Below, piece after piece: positions 22,087-33,067 of a stretch of 64,000 nt of DNA. Below the pieces are notes generated by a model. It saw only the letters and a list, made by a program, of their open reading frames with translations. It was not told the origin of the DNA and ran no database searches. This DNA comes from Nematopogon swammerdamellus (taxonomy: Eukaryota > Arthropoda > Insecta > Lepidoptera > Adelidae): contig OX336343.1 of the NCBI GenBank assembly GCA_946902875.1, forward strand, positions 8,731,754-8,795,753. Direction: 5' to 3'. Within the stretch, counting starts at the first letter, position 1; the number at the start of each line of letters is the position of its first letter. The translations under genes and the position numbers were made by a program.

Positions 22087-22470
22087 TTTTTTTATGGCAA
22101 CTGACACGGTTGTCTACATCACCTACAACGTCCGTGATGTCAGCCCATAACACCGGGTGAACTAGGTGCCATGTCAGTGCTTCCCCCTTTGATCGTGCCG
22201 GCTACACTGAACTGGTCGGAAAACACAAACTATTTACATAGCAGTTTAGACTGACGTTTCATTCAGTGCGGTGGTATCAACCCGGGCGGGTTAAACCCTA
22301 CCACCAAGTAAGATTAGGAGGGAAGGGACCTACAGTTTTACGAGGAATCCGAACCTCGGTCAGCCTCCAACGGTCAGCGGTCACCCATCCAAAAACTGAC
22401 CGCACCCAGCGTTGCTTAACATTCAATAGCGACAGTTGACTGTCTGCACCACTGAGCTATCGAGGCTGAC
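22087..22470 (-). mobile_element. full-length SINE with tRNA- and 5S rRNA-like head
   Basis: Read on the minus strand. An A box (TAGCTCAGTGGT) lies near 22,448-22,459. Then TTAAGCAACGCTGGGTGCGG and TTTTTGGATGGGTGACCG (22,381-22,420) closely resemble the internal part of 5S rRNA. A B-box-like GGTTCGGATTCC follows at 22,344-22,355, then a conserved body (ACTGAACTGG reversed, GTGTTATGGGCTGACATCAC) and an A-rich tail at 22,087-22,093. The same arrangement is seen at 57,626-57,998. Helicoverpa SINEs with tRNA- and 5S-derived heads are known to me by recollection; assignment to a named family needs alignment. Confidence 0.85.
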
Positions 22471-22754
22471 AAATAATGACGAGTAATACAAACTCAATAA
22501 TTATAATGTCCTCAATAAAGTGGTGGTAAAAAAAATGCTTATAAAATTATTCATTCAAACTAGTCTCAAATTAACAAATCTGCCAAATAAAAATAACCGA
22601 AATATAACATGATATAATTACATCATGCGATATTCAGTTCCCAAATAGTTTTTTGGTAATTTTAGACGTTCTTTCTATAGTTTGATCACCACTTTAGTGA
22701 GGACATATTTTATGGAGTTCCTATGGGCATGTCTTTACTTTAGTAATACATCCT

Positions 22755-22975
22755 TGCCTATAATAAAATCCAACGTCTGCTTTCTGTCTGAGTGTATGTA
22801 TGTCTGTCTGTCCGCTTATAACTCGAGAACCACTGAACCGATTTTAATAAAAATATCTACGGATAGCTTGATTCTTCCCATCAACTATAGGCTACTTACT
22901 ATCACGCTAAATGACTTATGCGGTTAGCAGTGAAGTGAAATATGAGAGCGGGCGGAGCCGCGGGCACAGCTAGTA
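22755..22975 (-). mobile_element. dispersed repeat C, minus copy
   Basis: Reverse-complement relative of 21,770-21,985: AATAAAATCCAACGTCTGCT, CCGCTTATAACTCGAGAACC, ACTATAGGCTACTTACTATC and GAGCGGGCGGAGCCGCGGGC. The 81-codon open frame here is part of the repeat. Confidence 0.7.
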
Positions 22976-22999
22976 TTATATATATGTCAATTTATTAGA

Positions 23000-24360
23000 T
23001 AGGAATGTTGCTGCCTAGCTAGCTAGAGAGCGGGTCCAAGTCCTGGGTTCAACAAGTGTCGCGTGATTGAGAGTCAAGGTCCGGCGAGAAAAAATGGGAG
23101 CGGCGGCGGCGGCGCTATAATTTAGTGCCTCGGCGAATATTCGGGTTCGCAAAGGGCGTGGTGGTTCGCAATTCATTAGTAACTAATAATAATAATGAAA
23201 GTATGTTGTTGCTATGCCCTGAAACTTAATTATACCAAGTAGGTACCTCGGTAGAGAACGACAACGACGGTGGAGTATAAAGTGTACCTGATGGAACAAT
23301 AAATCCGGATGGTGTGGTGGAATATAAAGTCCGACTGCTGGAACAGGGAATGTAAAACCCCCCGGTAGTGTAGTGATACAGTATGCTTGAGAATGTTCAA
23401 CTGTCAACATTTCGAACATTTCTCAACATTCGCATGCGATTCGTTTTCGTTATCTACTTCCGCAATTCCGTATTTTTTACTCTGCTTTCTAAGTAAGAAA
23501 GCAGAGTAAAAAATACAAGTTTTTAGAACATCATTCTTTGGTTGAAATTTGTCAAGCTATATTTTCCGCTGGTCAAACTTTAGAATGGAATGCTGTTGAA
23601 ATAAATAATAGAGCTTAGAGACGCACTAGGTAGATGATTTGTTTGCCTGCGGGCGCCGGCCGCGCCGGGCGTTTCATTACCTATGGCAGCCATACTCAAA
23701 GTGTGCTCCGCGGAGCCTCAGTGGGGGCTCCGCGAGAATACGAGAAAAAAAAATCAAAAATACACCTCTCCTTTCTGGCTCGATTCAGCTCAGCTGCGCA
23801 GGCGTCACTTTTTCACTTATTCTTCTAATTTTTTTCTCTTTTCTTAATATGATATTATGTAAGCAACTGTTACATTGTAATATGATTATAAAGAATGCAC
23901 AAAAACTCATTTTTGTTTATTTTAGGGCTCCGTCAAATATTTCGCTTTCCAAAAGGGTTCCGTCACCAAAAACGTTTGAGAACCGCTGACCTATGGTATG
24001 GTACTCCTATGTCCATGTACCTATACTATGATGGTGTAATGAAATGAGAGTTCGGACTGAACTGACATTAAATTACTGCTATTCGAAATTCCTCTGAAAT
24101 AAGTTCTAACCAATAGAATAATAACACGAAGTGGCTGCCTGGAAGTTTCAAAGCCGTATAATTAAGAGGTAGACTGGAACACACGTGTTACGATAAGTCC
24201 ACCTTTGCGTGATGTCGTTCTTTATGCTTCTTTTTTGTGTATTCCTATTTATACCATTAGATAATTAATATTCTATTCTGTCCATACATGTAGTTACCTC
24301 AAACTCAAATTTTTGAATTTCGAAAACGAGGAAAGCTCGTCGCAATGCAGTCACTGAACA
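23000..24360. other. unannotated stretch, no gene recognised
   Basis: Contains a perfect 47-bp hairpin at 23,470-23,516 (separate entry), a GCGGCGG run near 23,101 and an open frame at 23,183-23,419 whose reading depends on internal repeats. Nothing in it resembles a known protein. Confidence 0.35.
23470..23516. repeat. perfect 47-bp hairpin
   Basis: Two perfect 21-bp arms (GTATTTTTTACTCTGCTTTC then T, and the reverse complement) around the 5-bp spacer AAGTA. No flanking duplication is evident, so it is not shown to be a transposon. Confidence 0.9.
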
Positions 24361-24363
24361 GAC

Positions 24364-24364
24364 A

Positions 24365-24391
<27 letters not shown>
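24364..24391. repeat. (GT)n microsatellite
   Basis: About 14 consecutive GT units. Confidence 0.95.
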
Positions 24392-24395
<4 letters not shown>

Positions 24396-24399
24396 AAAA

Positions 24400-26640
24400 A
24401 TGTCAGCTGAACGAGCAGGAAATAATTACTCTTATTATTATTGTGACGTCATCTCGCATGTTACATACGCGATTTAACGAGTTCGCACGTACATCTGTAC
24501 GCACGTACGTGTTTTAAATAGATCAATGGAATCTTCGAGTGACCAATCAATAGTGAAAAAAAAACATTATCAACTGGCTGGACATCAGAATTCATTACCA
24601 ATCGATTGCTAAACAGAGAGGCCTGTAGGTAGGCAGGCACCTACATGCAATGTTAATATTAAATAAATTAAAATTTATAGTTGAAGCTGAAGTTGATGGA
24701 CAGCAGCTTCCAAAAATCTTGACACTCTTGATCCTGAAGCTACTGGCAAATGGAATACAGAGAACGAAAAGAAATCAGGAACAAGGTGCTTGGGGCTGAC
24801 ATCAGGCACGGACACAGCAGGGGGCGAAAAGGGTGAAACATTAACTTTGTGTTTTTAAGAATTCCACATTCTACAAACTGTATCGGTTGTATAACAACGC
24901 TTCATCCAACATATTTTCAATTATGTCACAATCAACACATTAGTGAAGTAATTCACGCCTAATTATCAGAAGATAAAACTGAGGATAAAACTACAAATTT
25001 GACAATCCATAAACGACGTAAAGGCTTCGACACTCTATCTCAACATCTAAATTATTTTTTTTTATTGAAAGCTCGACATATGGTATAACAACGCCCATGG
25101 GCATTCGGTCGTATGCGGGAGTCGCGAATGCCATGCCGGTCTGACAAGTGTCCATTCATGCCCCTCTTGATGGACTCGAGACTGTACTCGGGGCAGTACG
25201 CCTGAAACGTTACCAAATCTTGGTCAAGATACCTACATATTTTTAATTTGTGAAATTAAAAAAGCAAATCTATAAAAGTGTCAACATTGGCGCCGAGGAG
25301 TCTAGACTGAGCTGGATAAGCTACTTATTGCAGTGCCAAAATCTAAGCAATGGGGGTTCGTCTTTTGCATTTGCCAGGTTTGTGTTATCTCTCTAATCAC
25401 TTGCATGAAAATGCATTTTGAACAGAACTGTACAGAAAACAATTGTTACCACAATCCAAGTTACATAATACATAATAAAAATAAATATTATTAACACACA
25501 ATGATAATTTGGATATGAGTAACCAAGTGATGCAGGCGCGGCCCATTCAGACTATCAGTTTAATCGCAGGAACCAGCCGATAACAAAGATTAATCAATAT
25601 CTTGCAACATGATACCTACCTGCATGCGTCAGGGCCGGGGTGGGGTGCATGTTCACTGAACAAATAAAACCGCGGAGCCGATGATAACAATAGTTTTCTT
25701 CACATTTTTAAATGGCTTTACGTTATCTTTCGACCTGTGCTTTGAACTAATTTGATAGGTTTGAAGTGGTTAATATTGTAAATATAAACTGTAAATAAAA
25801 CGTGGTGCATTTCAGATTTGAAAACAGAATTATTAACCTTTTTTTGAAGAACAGTTGGTACACGAAAAGAAACAAGAAATGCAGGGAAAAAGGCGGACTT
25901 ACCACTGCAAGTGATTTCTTCGAGTCAACCTTTGGTGATGACAAAATTATAGAGAAAGAAGTGAGTGACAACAAAACAAAATGCACATGAGAATAGTGTC
26001 TCTGGGAATATTTTTGTTGATAAGTCCATAAACGGCAGCCAAATGGTTAAAGTACAGAACGTAAAGGAAATTATGAAACCTCATTTACTAATAAGGTAAA
26101 ATTGGGTATTGTGATTCACATTGCAAAGTGTGATCTAACAGATGTAATTAAAATATCTGTTTCTCTACAAGGCCATGCCGACGCTACGCCGTCCGACCGG
26201 TCTGGTCAAGTAAGAAGCAAGAGACAACCGGGCCATCGGCACGCGACGACCGGCGCTATAGCAGCCGTGAGAGAGCGCCACTCGTGTAAATTAACCTGTA
26301 GAAATGGCATTGAATCACATTGAAAAAAAAAATCCTTACACCAAAAAGGTTGTGTGCATGCACACAATTTATAGCAAACAAGTGTGAAACACACATATCA
26401 ACTTCATGTGCTGTCTTCGCCTACTCGACAAGTTCTTGCTCCCTCTAGCTATTTATTTCTGTTGTGGCGCCACCTCTCTAGGCCCACGGTGACGGCACAG
26501 TGTTGCCATAATAGAGTAAACATGCAGACATGATTAATCTTTAGCTGTTTTATCTGAGTCGCGTTGAGCAAACGGGGATTAACATTGTTGGGAAAATTAA
26601 AAGGAGAATATTTTTCTGAAGGGAAGTAACATTGGCTGGT
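24400..26640. other. unannotated stretch with one exon-like open segment
   Basis: AT-rich sequence without a recognised gene or repeat. The segment 25,818-25,960 is open, preceded by an acceptor-like GTGGTGCATTTCAG and followed by the donor-like GTGAGTGAC. Its peptide (with TTASDFFESTFGDDK) matches no family I recognise. It could be an exon of an unknown gene or chance. Confidence 0.3.
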
Positions 26641-26649
26641 TTCCGTAAC

Positions 26650-28200
26650 GCGCATTCAAATATGATTACTGCAATAAATTGTCAAATAAAAATGACAAGA
26701 ACAGACCCAATACACCATTAAATACAAGAAAATATACCTAGGTAATATTTATAGGTAAAAAAATTATCATAATATCACAATGTATTCACACACAAGTGTC
26801 ATGCTACACATATGAAAGAAACAATCGGAGTGAAGATAGAATAATATTATCTTCTGCCACTTTCGTTGTTGTAATAGTTCATTACAACAGCCTATAAATT
26901 GTTGTAAGAATAAATTTGCTGTGACAAATACACAAAGACTGGCCGGGGAAAGGGGCATTTGCCTTCGCCAGCTTCAACCAACGCATGCAATTTATGTACA
27001 TAATTGTTTGTCAAATCAACTTATTTAATGTTTTGAATCTTTCAACAAAGCACAATCAAAGCATTGGCACGGGAACCTGACAAGTTAAACCTGCAAGAAT
27101 CCATAAAAAAATTATGAAATTAAATATATAAATAGGAAATTATGTACATATGTACACAGTGCAAAATAATTTTTATTCCCACCCCTAACACTAAAATACC
27201 TACCTACCTAGATCCTCTTACATATTATAACAGTCATGATTTTCACCTCACATTTACCAGCAGCGCAGCGTAAAGACAATAGAATGTAAGTGAAGGAATA
27301 GCTAATATTATCATTGCACTTAGCATGACAATACAGACAATATAAAAGAATAAAGGACATCACACAATACATCCTATGCGCGAGTACAATCGCTACTGCA
27401 GTACGACGATAGATCATCCTGGTGTTGCCATTGTTGCCTAACAAAAAAACGTGGGATTGGAATTAATTGGTGGTATGAGTAAGACGTTGCATAGGTACGT
27501 AGAGCAGGCAGGCACGGCACTATATGGATTATCTAAAGATTTACCCGACTGCTGTAACTATGGTTTATTTGTCAAACAAGATGCATTATAAACGCTGTGC
27601 CAGTGAATCAGCTCACTTTCAGGATATCTTAATTGTATACAATACTTGGGTGTCTATTTCTATTATCGTAATGTTTTCGGTTACACAGTATATTACAAAT
27701 CGACTTACATTTTTTCGAATAACGTCGAAGACGAATGTAAGTCGCTTTGTAATGTACCGCATAATCGAAAATATTACGATAATGTGTAACAGCGGTAAAA
27801 GCCTAAACAAACATAATTTATAGCCTATGATCTATATAACAATCCAGAGATATATCAGATTGCATTAGTGAATACAACATCTAAATCGGTTAAGCCATTT
27901 ATAAGGCAACATACATACAAATAGTAAAATGTAATTTTTCCAAATAAAATCAACGATATTGCCAGAGAGCTTGTCACAAGCTCTATATAACGATAGCGCT
28001 TTGAACCGCTCAAGCACGGCTGTTCCACATACGTAAAGTATCGAAAAGCGGCGTTCCACCCTTATGGAACAGGGGCGCGGCCGACTTTGACATTAAAATA
28101 CACGCTCTTTGATATGGGGTTAAGGCTTAAAACTACTAAAAAAAGTGAAGATATACCCCAATTGATATCATTCACTTTGTAGGCAAACTTGAAAAAAAAT
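26650..28200. other. unannotated stretch with a 125-bp palindrome
   Basis: No gene supported. About 27,660-27,787 is an imperfect inverted repeat: ATTATCGTAATGTTTTCGG and ATCGACTTACATTTTTTCGA on the left mirror GAATGTAAGTCGCTTTGTAA and AAAATATTACGATAATG on the right. This gives rise to overlapping ORFs on both strands and looks like a small foldback element. Confidence 0.5.
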
Positions 28201-28224
28201 TAACTTTTTAGATCTCTTCGAGAA

Positions 28225-28718
28225 GTCGCAAGCAGGGATCGTAATAACGTTATTTCGCGCAAACGTTAGGAGACTATCAAAATAAAAACTATCACTAAAA
28301 AATAACGAAGGCAAACTAACGTTTGAAATTTATCAAACGCTACCCGCCAAACGTTTGAAAATCGTTAAACTAACGTTATTCTATTCGTTTGTGTTAGTGA
28401 TAGTTATTTCCCCCCCACACGAAAACCGCTGCCATAGCGAAATGATAATAACGAAACAAAATAACGATTCAACTAACGTTTAAACTATCAATTCAGTCAG
28501 TTAGGTAGGCTGCCGCCGCGCCGCCGCGGCGCTCTAGCGTTTTGATAGAAATAACGTTTGCGCGTAGGGTTATTTCTAACGTTAGTTTTATGTTAGTTTG
28601 CAAACGGTTCCTATTCTGATGTTTTTGTAGCGTTTGTCTTCAAACGCTACCAAAATCAACCTATCAAAACGTTAGTGCACGGATATTTTTTCTAACGTTT
28701 ACGAACCCTGGTCGCAAG
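28225..28718. mobile_element. hAT-type MITE, 478 bp, with 8-bp target duplication
   Basis: Element 28,233-28,710. Left end CAGGGATCGTAATAACGTTA; right end, inverted, CAGGGTTCGTAAACGTTAGA. The flanking 8 bp are identical: GTCGCAAG at 28,225-28,232 and at 28,711-28,718. The inside is dense in AACGTT/AACGTTTG motifs on both strands and has no coding capacity, so it is a non-autonomous element. Confidence 0.9.
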
Positions 28719-28719
28719 G

Positions 28720-29890
28720 TAAGGTAAGCCCGCCGTAAATAAAAAATATTTTTGGTGTTTGTAATGCATAGCACAGAAGAGAGATATAGGGCTAACGCCT
28801 AGAAGCGACAAGACCCTGTACGTGTGAGTTTAGTTGATCTATAGATACGCACGGAGATGCGTATGTAGCTTGAGCCCGCTTTGAACGATAGGGTTGGTAA
28901 ACGCAGAGTACGGGTGGAATGAGCGAGCGAGAGAGTTCGGTTCGAAACGAAACGAAAGAACAATAAATAAATGCTAGCTCGCAGCAGGCAGCAGCCTGTG
29001 CGACGAGTCACCTCCCGTGAGGTCGTCCGAACGCTCCTGTCGACCCGCACCCAGCCCGGAACACACACATGCGCGCGGTTGCTTACACAATACATTCAAC
29101 CGTGTCGCTGGCCTGTCCATAGTTTGTTATAGTTATATGTATAGTTTAAAGTGAAAGTGTTATTATAGGATTTTTTTTTATCCATTGGTGTGTGTGTGTT
29201 AATGCAAGTGCAATGTTCAACTCACAATTTCAAATCAAAACAAAGTTGAGTGCACTATATATAAGTCATAGAAACTTTGTAAGAAATTTTGTAACAATTA
29301 CAGCCATGCTAAATTAGCTACCTATAGGTGTTCATATATTTTTTCCCCTTGCCTGCGCGTTGTACGGAGGCGATCTTGCGCTGGCGCTGACGCCTGAGCG
29401 GTTAAGAGATAACTGTTGGGCAAGGCACAAAGCCCTGTTGGTTATTAAACTATTAATAAGGAGTTGACAAACACAATCTCAAGTGAGGGCTCCGCTACCT
29501 TGGACTGAATGCTCAGGTAAATTGTCAAGTATTTGAGTTACTTTTAAATCGAGTACACAACTCTTCCTTGGGTGATAAGATAATCTATAAAAAACAAACA
29601 GCAGACAATTTAGGTTGAATTCTTTAAGCAATCAAGCCTCGCTGATAACTTATCTAGAACCGCACGCAGGGCCCTCTAGAGCGAACCGTCCTCTTTATCC
29701 ATCTTTAGTGTTGGCCAATTCAAGCTAATTCCGATGAGATTCACTTTCAAAGAGTCCATCGCATCATTCATGTAGTTTTAGGAATTGTCACATGTAAGAA
29801 ATACTTGGAACTCGGCAAGTAAATAATAGAATAGCTTTTAAGAATATTCTGTTTGAGGAAACTTTGATATAAGTATATTCAGGAAGTTGT
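28720..29890. other. unannotated stretch, no gene recognised
   Basis: Contains a moderately CpG-rich piece at about 28,980-29,080 and an open frame of 98 codons on the minus strand with no recognisable domain. Confidence 0.35.
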
Positions 29891-30672
29891 GTGTCATCTA
29901 GGGTTTCTGGTTTCTCGAACTATTTTCGTTCTCGATGCACGAGAATTCTCGAGGCGAAATTCTCGAGTCTTCTCGAGTCTCGAGGCTTTCAAACAAAAAA
30001 CCAACAGTGGTTTAAAATTTAAAGAAAAAAACTAAAAAAATTACGAAATCAACGTATTTTTATTGCACCAACTGCACTTACTAAAAAAAGGAACGAACGA
30101 AACATAAAAAACTTCTAACACAACATAATTTAATAATCAAATCTTAATACTAATAAGAATTAAGGAACAGAGAACTAACTAAGGAACTAAAAATCTGCGT
30201 CTTAATCATCCAGAAACAAAAAACTTTCTATTCATTGAAGTCGAAGTCGGTTTGACTGTCATTACCGCTTTGAATAGATTGTCGAGATTAGGTGTGCGTT
30301 TTCCTGTCGATTCAAATATGTTGAAGTCTTTCCTGATCAAACTTATCGTCACTTGAGCATTTGAGCGTTCCAGAGGAGTGCTATCAGGCTTTCTGGAGCA
30401 ATACCTCGAATGTAGAACCATCTGTTTCATCTGTATCATCAGTAATTATGGTTTCACAAGCTGTTGTTGCTTCTAACGAACACGCGTGTGTGTTTGTGAG
30501 TGAAGCGACAAGCGCGCGGACGATTTTACGCGTAAAAACTTATGTCAAATACTTTGAATTGGTGCCTCGAGAGTTCTCGAGGCACAGTTTTATTTTTCTC
30601 GTCTCGAACCAAGGCGAATTTCTCGAGTCTTCTCGAGTTCAAGAATTCTCGAGCAGAAACCCTAGTGTCATC
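29891..30672 (-). mobile_element. decayed hAT transposon, 766 bp, with 8-bp target duplication
   Basis: Element 29,899-30,664 has 11-bp perfect terminal inverted repeats (TAGGGTTTCTG) and identical 8-bp flanks GTGTCATC at 29,891-29,898 and 30,665-30,672. Inside, both ends carry clusters of TTCTCGAG motifs in opposite orientation (29,940-29,985 and 30,565-30,655). It retains a transposase C-terminal remnant on the minus strand. Confidence 0.92.
30206..30439 (-). pseudogene. hAT transposase C-terminal (dimerisation) remnant
   Basis: The minus-strand reading contains LDNLFKAVMTVKPTSTSMNR followed by KFFVSG and a stop. This parallels the hAT C-terminal dimerisation region (L-x-x-L pattern, then PTS, then an R-x-F-S-x-x-G motif). 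After the stop the reading continues LRRR, where intact proteins have a K-LRSRL-like segment, so a premature stop truncates it. It lies within the 766-bp element with matching terminal repeats. No catalytic residues remain. Confidence 0.65.
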
Positions 30673-30679
30673 TAGCAAT

Positions 30680-31640
30680 TAGAAAATCACAAACTTTTTT
30701 ATTAGGTTTCAATAACCATCAATCTAAATTTAATTTTTTATTACTTAATCCTTTACCTTCCAACATAATTAATATAAGGGAGGTCACACATTTTCAGTGT
30801 CATTTTCGCCGCACGGAAACTCGCAAAATTTGGGCACACGCACATAAACTCAAATAATTTATCAAATTCATTATTTTATATTTATTTCATTGTTTTAGTC
30901 AGATCAATAACCTCTATTGGCACTTATAGCCAATGAAATTACCCACACAACGATGTTAACAAGTTAGGAATCACTTATATAGAAGCACAGATGGATTTTT
31001 GAACCCCAGGAAAAACAAACATGCTCCACATTTTTTTCGGAATTTTTTGTAACCTTTCAAGCTAAATAATTCCACCATAGAAATTTTATATCAATTTGTA
31101 GGTAAAGGAAAGCTGCATTCACATTATGGTACATCCCAGTGTTAATTCCAGATCTCAATCAGTGAACAAAAGTTATAGCCGTCAGAATATTTTTTTACTC
31201 TATTATGCCGGAGTGTGAGACCGCTAGCTTGTGTTTTATGAAAAGCAATAGGATTATTAACCTTAAATTGGCCCTTCTGGTGCTTTTTATTCAGAAAAAT
31301 TCACTGAAACATTAGTAAGTACACAAAAAAATTTGAACATATATTCCGCGACCCGCGCAGGTCTTGTGGAAGGCAACCATATTAACACGCCTAAAACTCA
31401 CGCCGGTCTTGTGGAACGTAAAGCGTTAATTGTAAAAACATAACATAAATTTTACCTAAGTGACAAACAAAAATTGTAACTAAACTTGCACACTGGTGAG
31501 TGACAGAACATTATTACCTGCATCGGCGACCAGGTATAAAAGAGATCTCGCTCACAAACAGTATACATGTCACATTTGCACATCCTTTGAGAGGCTAAGT
31601 CTGAGCTGTTATCTAAATTTCCAAAAGAAGATGAAGTATT
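30680..31640. other. intronic AT-rich stretch next to l(2)gl exon 1
   Basis: No gene or repeat recognised. It would be the first kilobase of the l(2)gl coding intron. Confidence 0.4.
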
Positions 31641-31662
31641 TAATTGTAAACACTGGACTCAC

Positions 31663-31755
31663 CTTCTGGAACGCGAACAGCTCCTGCTGCAGCTTCTGTC
31701 GCTCGGCAGAGGGCTGCTGCCCCTTCCCTCGTATGAACTTTAGCATTTTACCGGC
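31663..31755 (-). CDS. l(2)gl: lethal (2) giant larvae (Lgl), first coding exon
   Basis: Minus-strand exon. Acceptor TTTTGTTACAG, then 9 bases of 5' UTR (GCCGGTAAA), ATG at 31,746-31,744, 28 codons, and donor AAG|GTGAGT in phase 0. The peptide starts MLKFIRGKGQQPSAER and ends LQQELFAFQK. Drosophila L(2)gl, as I recall it, begins MLKFIRGKGQQPSADR and continues LFAYRK, so this is a near-exact match to the conserved N-terminus. Lgl is a WD40-repeat cortical polarity protein of the Scribble/Dlg module, regulated by aPKC and acting at the basolateral membrane. Only the part before the beta-propellers is encoded here. The acceptor directly upstream implies a separate non-coding 5' exon at higher coordinates. 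The overlapping 170-codon plus-strand frame (31,496-32,008) is a shadow. Confidence 0.92.
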
Positions 31756-31987
31756 CTGTAACAAAACATTCACCATTCACTACACTACACACCTTGAGCT
31801 TGCGTATTACAGACAGAATGAAGAACACTGGCTACCATTCTACTATCATCCTACAGCGTCGCGACACACGAGCTTCCCGGGCGGCACTCACAAACACACT
31901 GAACGAACGGTCGCACTGAATCAGGACAGGAATGTCCTCGCTTCCAACCGCCTACGCTCGAGGCGCCGCCGCCGCCCGCCGACTCAC

Positions 31988-33067
31988 CGGTCGCGGGAGA
32001 TAAGATAACCGAACGATAACACCGGTACCAAACGGGCTGTCGGCGTCACGTACTTTACCTGGACTGGAATTAGCATTATCCGACGAAAGAAATACAACGC
32101 CTGTCTGATTGACAGCCCAATCTGGCCCACACACCATGACAACCAGGTGAAAGCTCCCCGCTCATCACTAAACGTGGTTGTTTCGAGATAGTGCCCGGTC
32201 AATACGACAAAGGACCTACCTGACGCGCCCTTCCTCACGGTCCTCAGTCAACAATCGAGCCAGCGCCTGACAATACAAATCATTCACCTCACCACAATAC
32301 AAAACGAACTTCCACAAAATAGCACAAACACGAACAAAAACGGGTCTTGCTCGCGCACTCATTACATTATACGGTCAATGTTGCCACTGCATTCTTATTA
32401 ATTCGTCTCCTCCCGAAACAGGCAAAACTCATTAGAGTATACAGCCTTTTCTGTTGTAGCTTTTAAAGTCTCTTGTGTGTTCTCGCACCGCGAGAACCAC
32501 AAAAATATATATTTTTAATACAACGACGACGCGTCAAACTTCCGCGCCGTGAACTTGTGAAAGTTGCCACTGCAACTTTCACAAGTTTTAGTTTTTACAG
32601 CAATTCCCAAAAAATATGTCATGCATGGCATGACTACCAGTTTTTGAAGTCACCCAACGTAATTTGTCGTTATTATTATTATTTTATATCATCTACGTAG
32701 GTAATTTGTGAAAATTGTGGTTTATATTTTGCGTGGTTTATATTTTACACCACGTAAACGTCCATCTACGGTTAAAAGGTTGTCTATTGTAAATTGGTTG
32801 TTTTGTTTAGTGGCATCATGTTTCTTTTTACAGCAGTGTGAAAATAAATGAAATGTATTTTTTTATTTCTGTTCACAACAAAGGTTATATTTGTAATAGT
32901 GGGTACTAATCACAGAAATCCTAAGTAATAGCTAGAAGTGTGAAGGAGGCGGGCGCGCGTGGCGGCTATATGGTCAATTTGTGACCATAAGCGTCGTGCG
33001 CTCGCGATCCGACCGACAGTGCATCGTCGACCGAGACACGCGCGACATATGGAATGTTTTTCCCAAA
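31988..33067. promoter_or_regulatory. candidate divergent promoter / 5' UTR region of l(2)gl and the THAP gene
   Basis: Lies between the minus-strand l(2)gl exon and the plus-strand THAP exon. On the minus strand, GACCG|GTGAGT at 31,988 is a good donor for a non-coding l(2)gl exon. Weaker alternatives are CCAG|GTAAAG near 32,060 and TCAG|GTAGGT near 32,216. Two CpG-rich patches (31,930-32,000 and 32,940-33,050) could be the two start regions. A 36-bp hairpin lies at 32,552-32,587 with arms AACTTGTGAAAGTTGC. Which donor is used is inference. Confidence 0.4.

Larger units (their letters stand above)
1..31662 (-). other. l(2)gl: probable first coding intron of l(2)gl, filled with repeats
   Basis: Everything downstream (lower coordinates) of the l(2)gl coding exon 1 donor in this window. 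I looked on the minus strand for the expected next Lgl residues (a T-x-QHGFPHKP type motif) and for other Lgl segments and did not find them. The simplest reading is one large intron filled with transposons and satellite. This is an inference: a short or diverged exon could have been missed by eye. Confidence 0.5.

Noticed and set aside
23183..23419. 78-codon minus-strand ORF with FTFPVP and YIPPHHP-like repeats
   Set aside because: The repeated DNA reads equally well in another frame, and no family is recognised; not enough evidence for a gene.
1..31662. Search for further l(2)gl exons (HGFPHKP-type motif and WD40 segments) on the minus strand
   Set aside because: No convincing exon was seen; reported only as a probable intron.
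31496..32008. 170-codon plus-strand ORF
   Set aside because: It overlaps the l(2)gl exon in antisense; no domain and no sensible start context.
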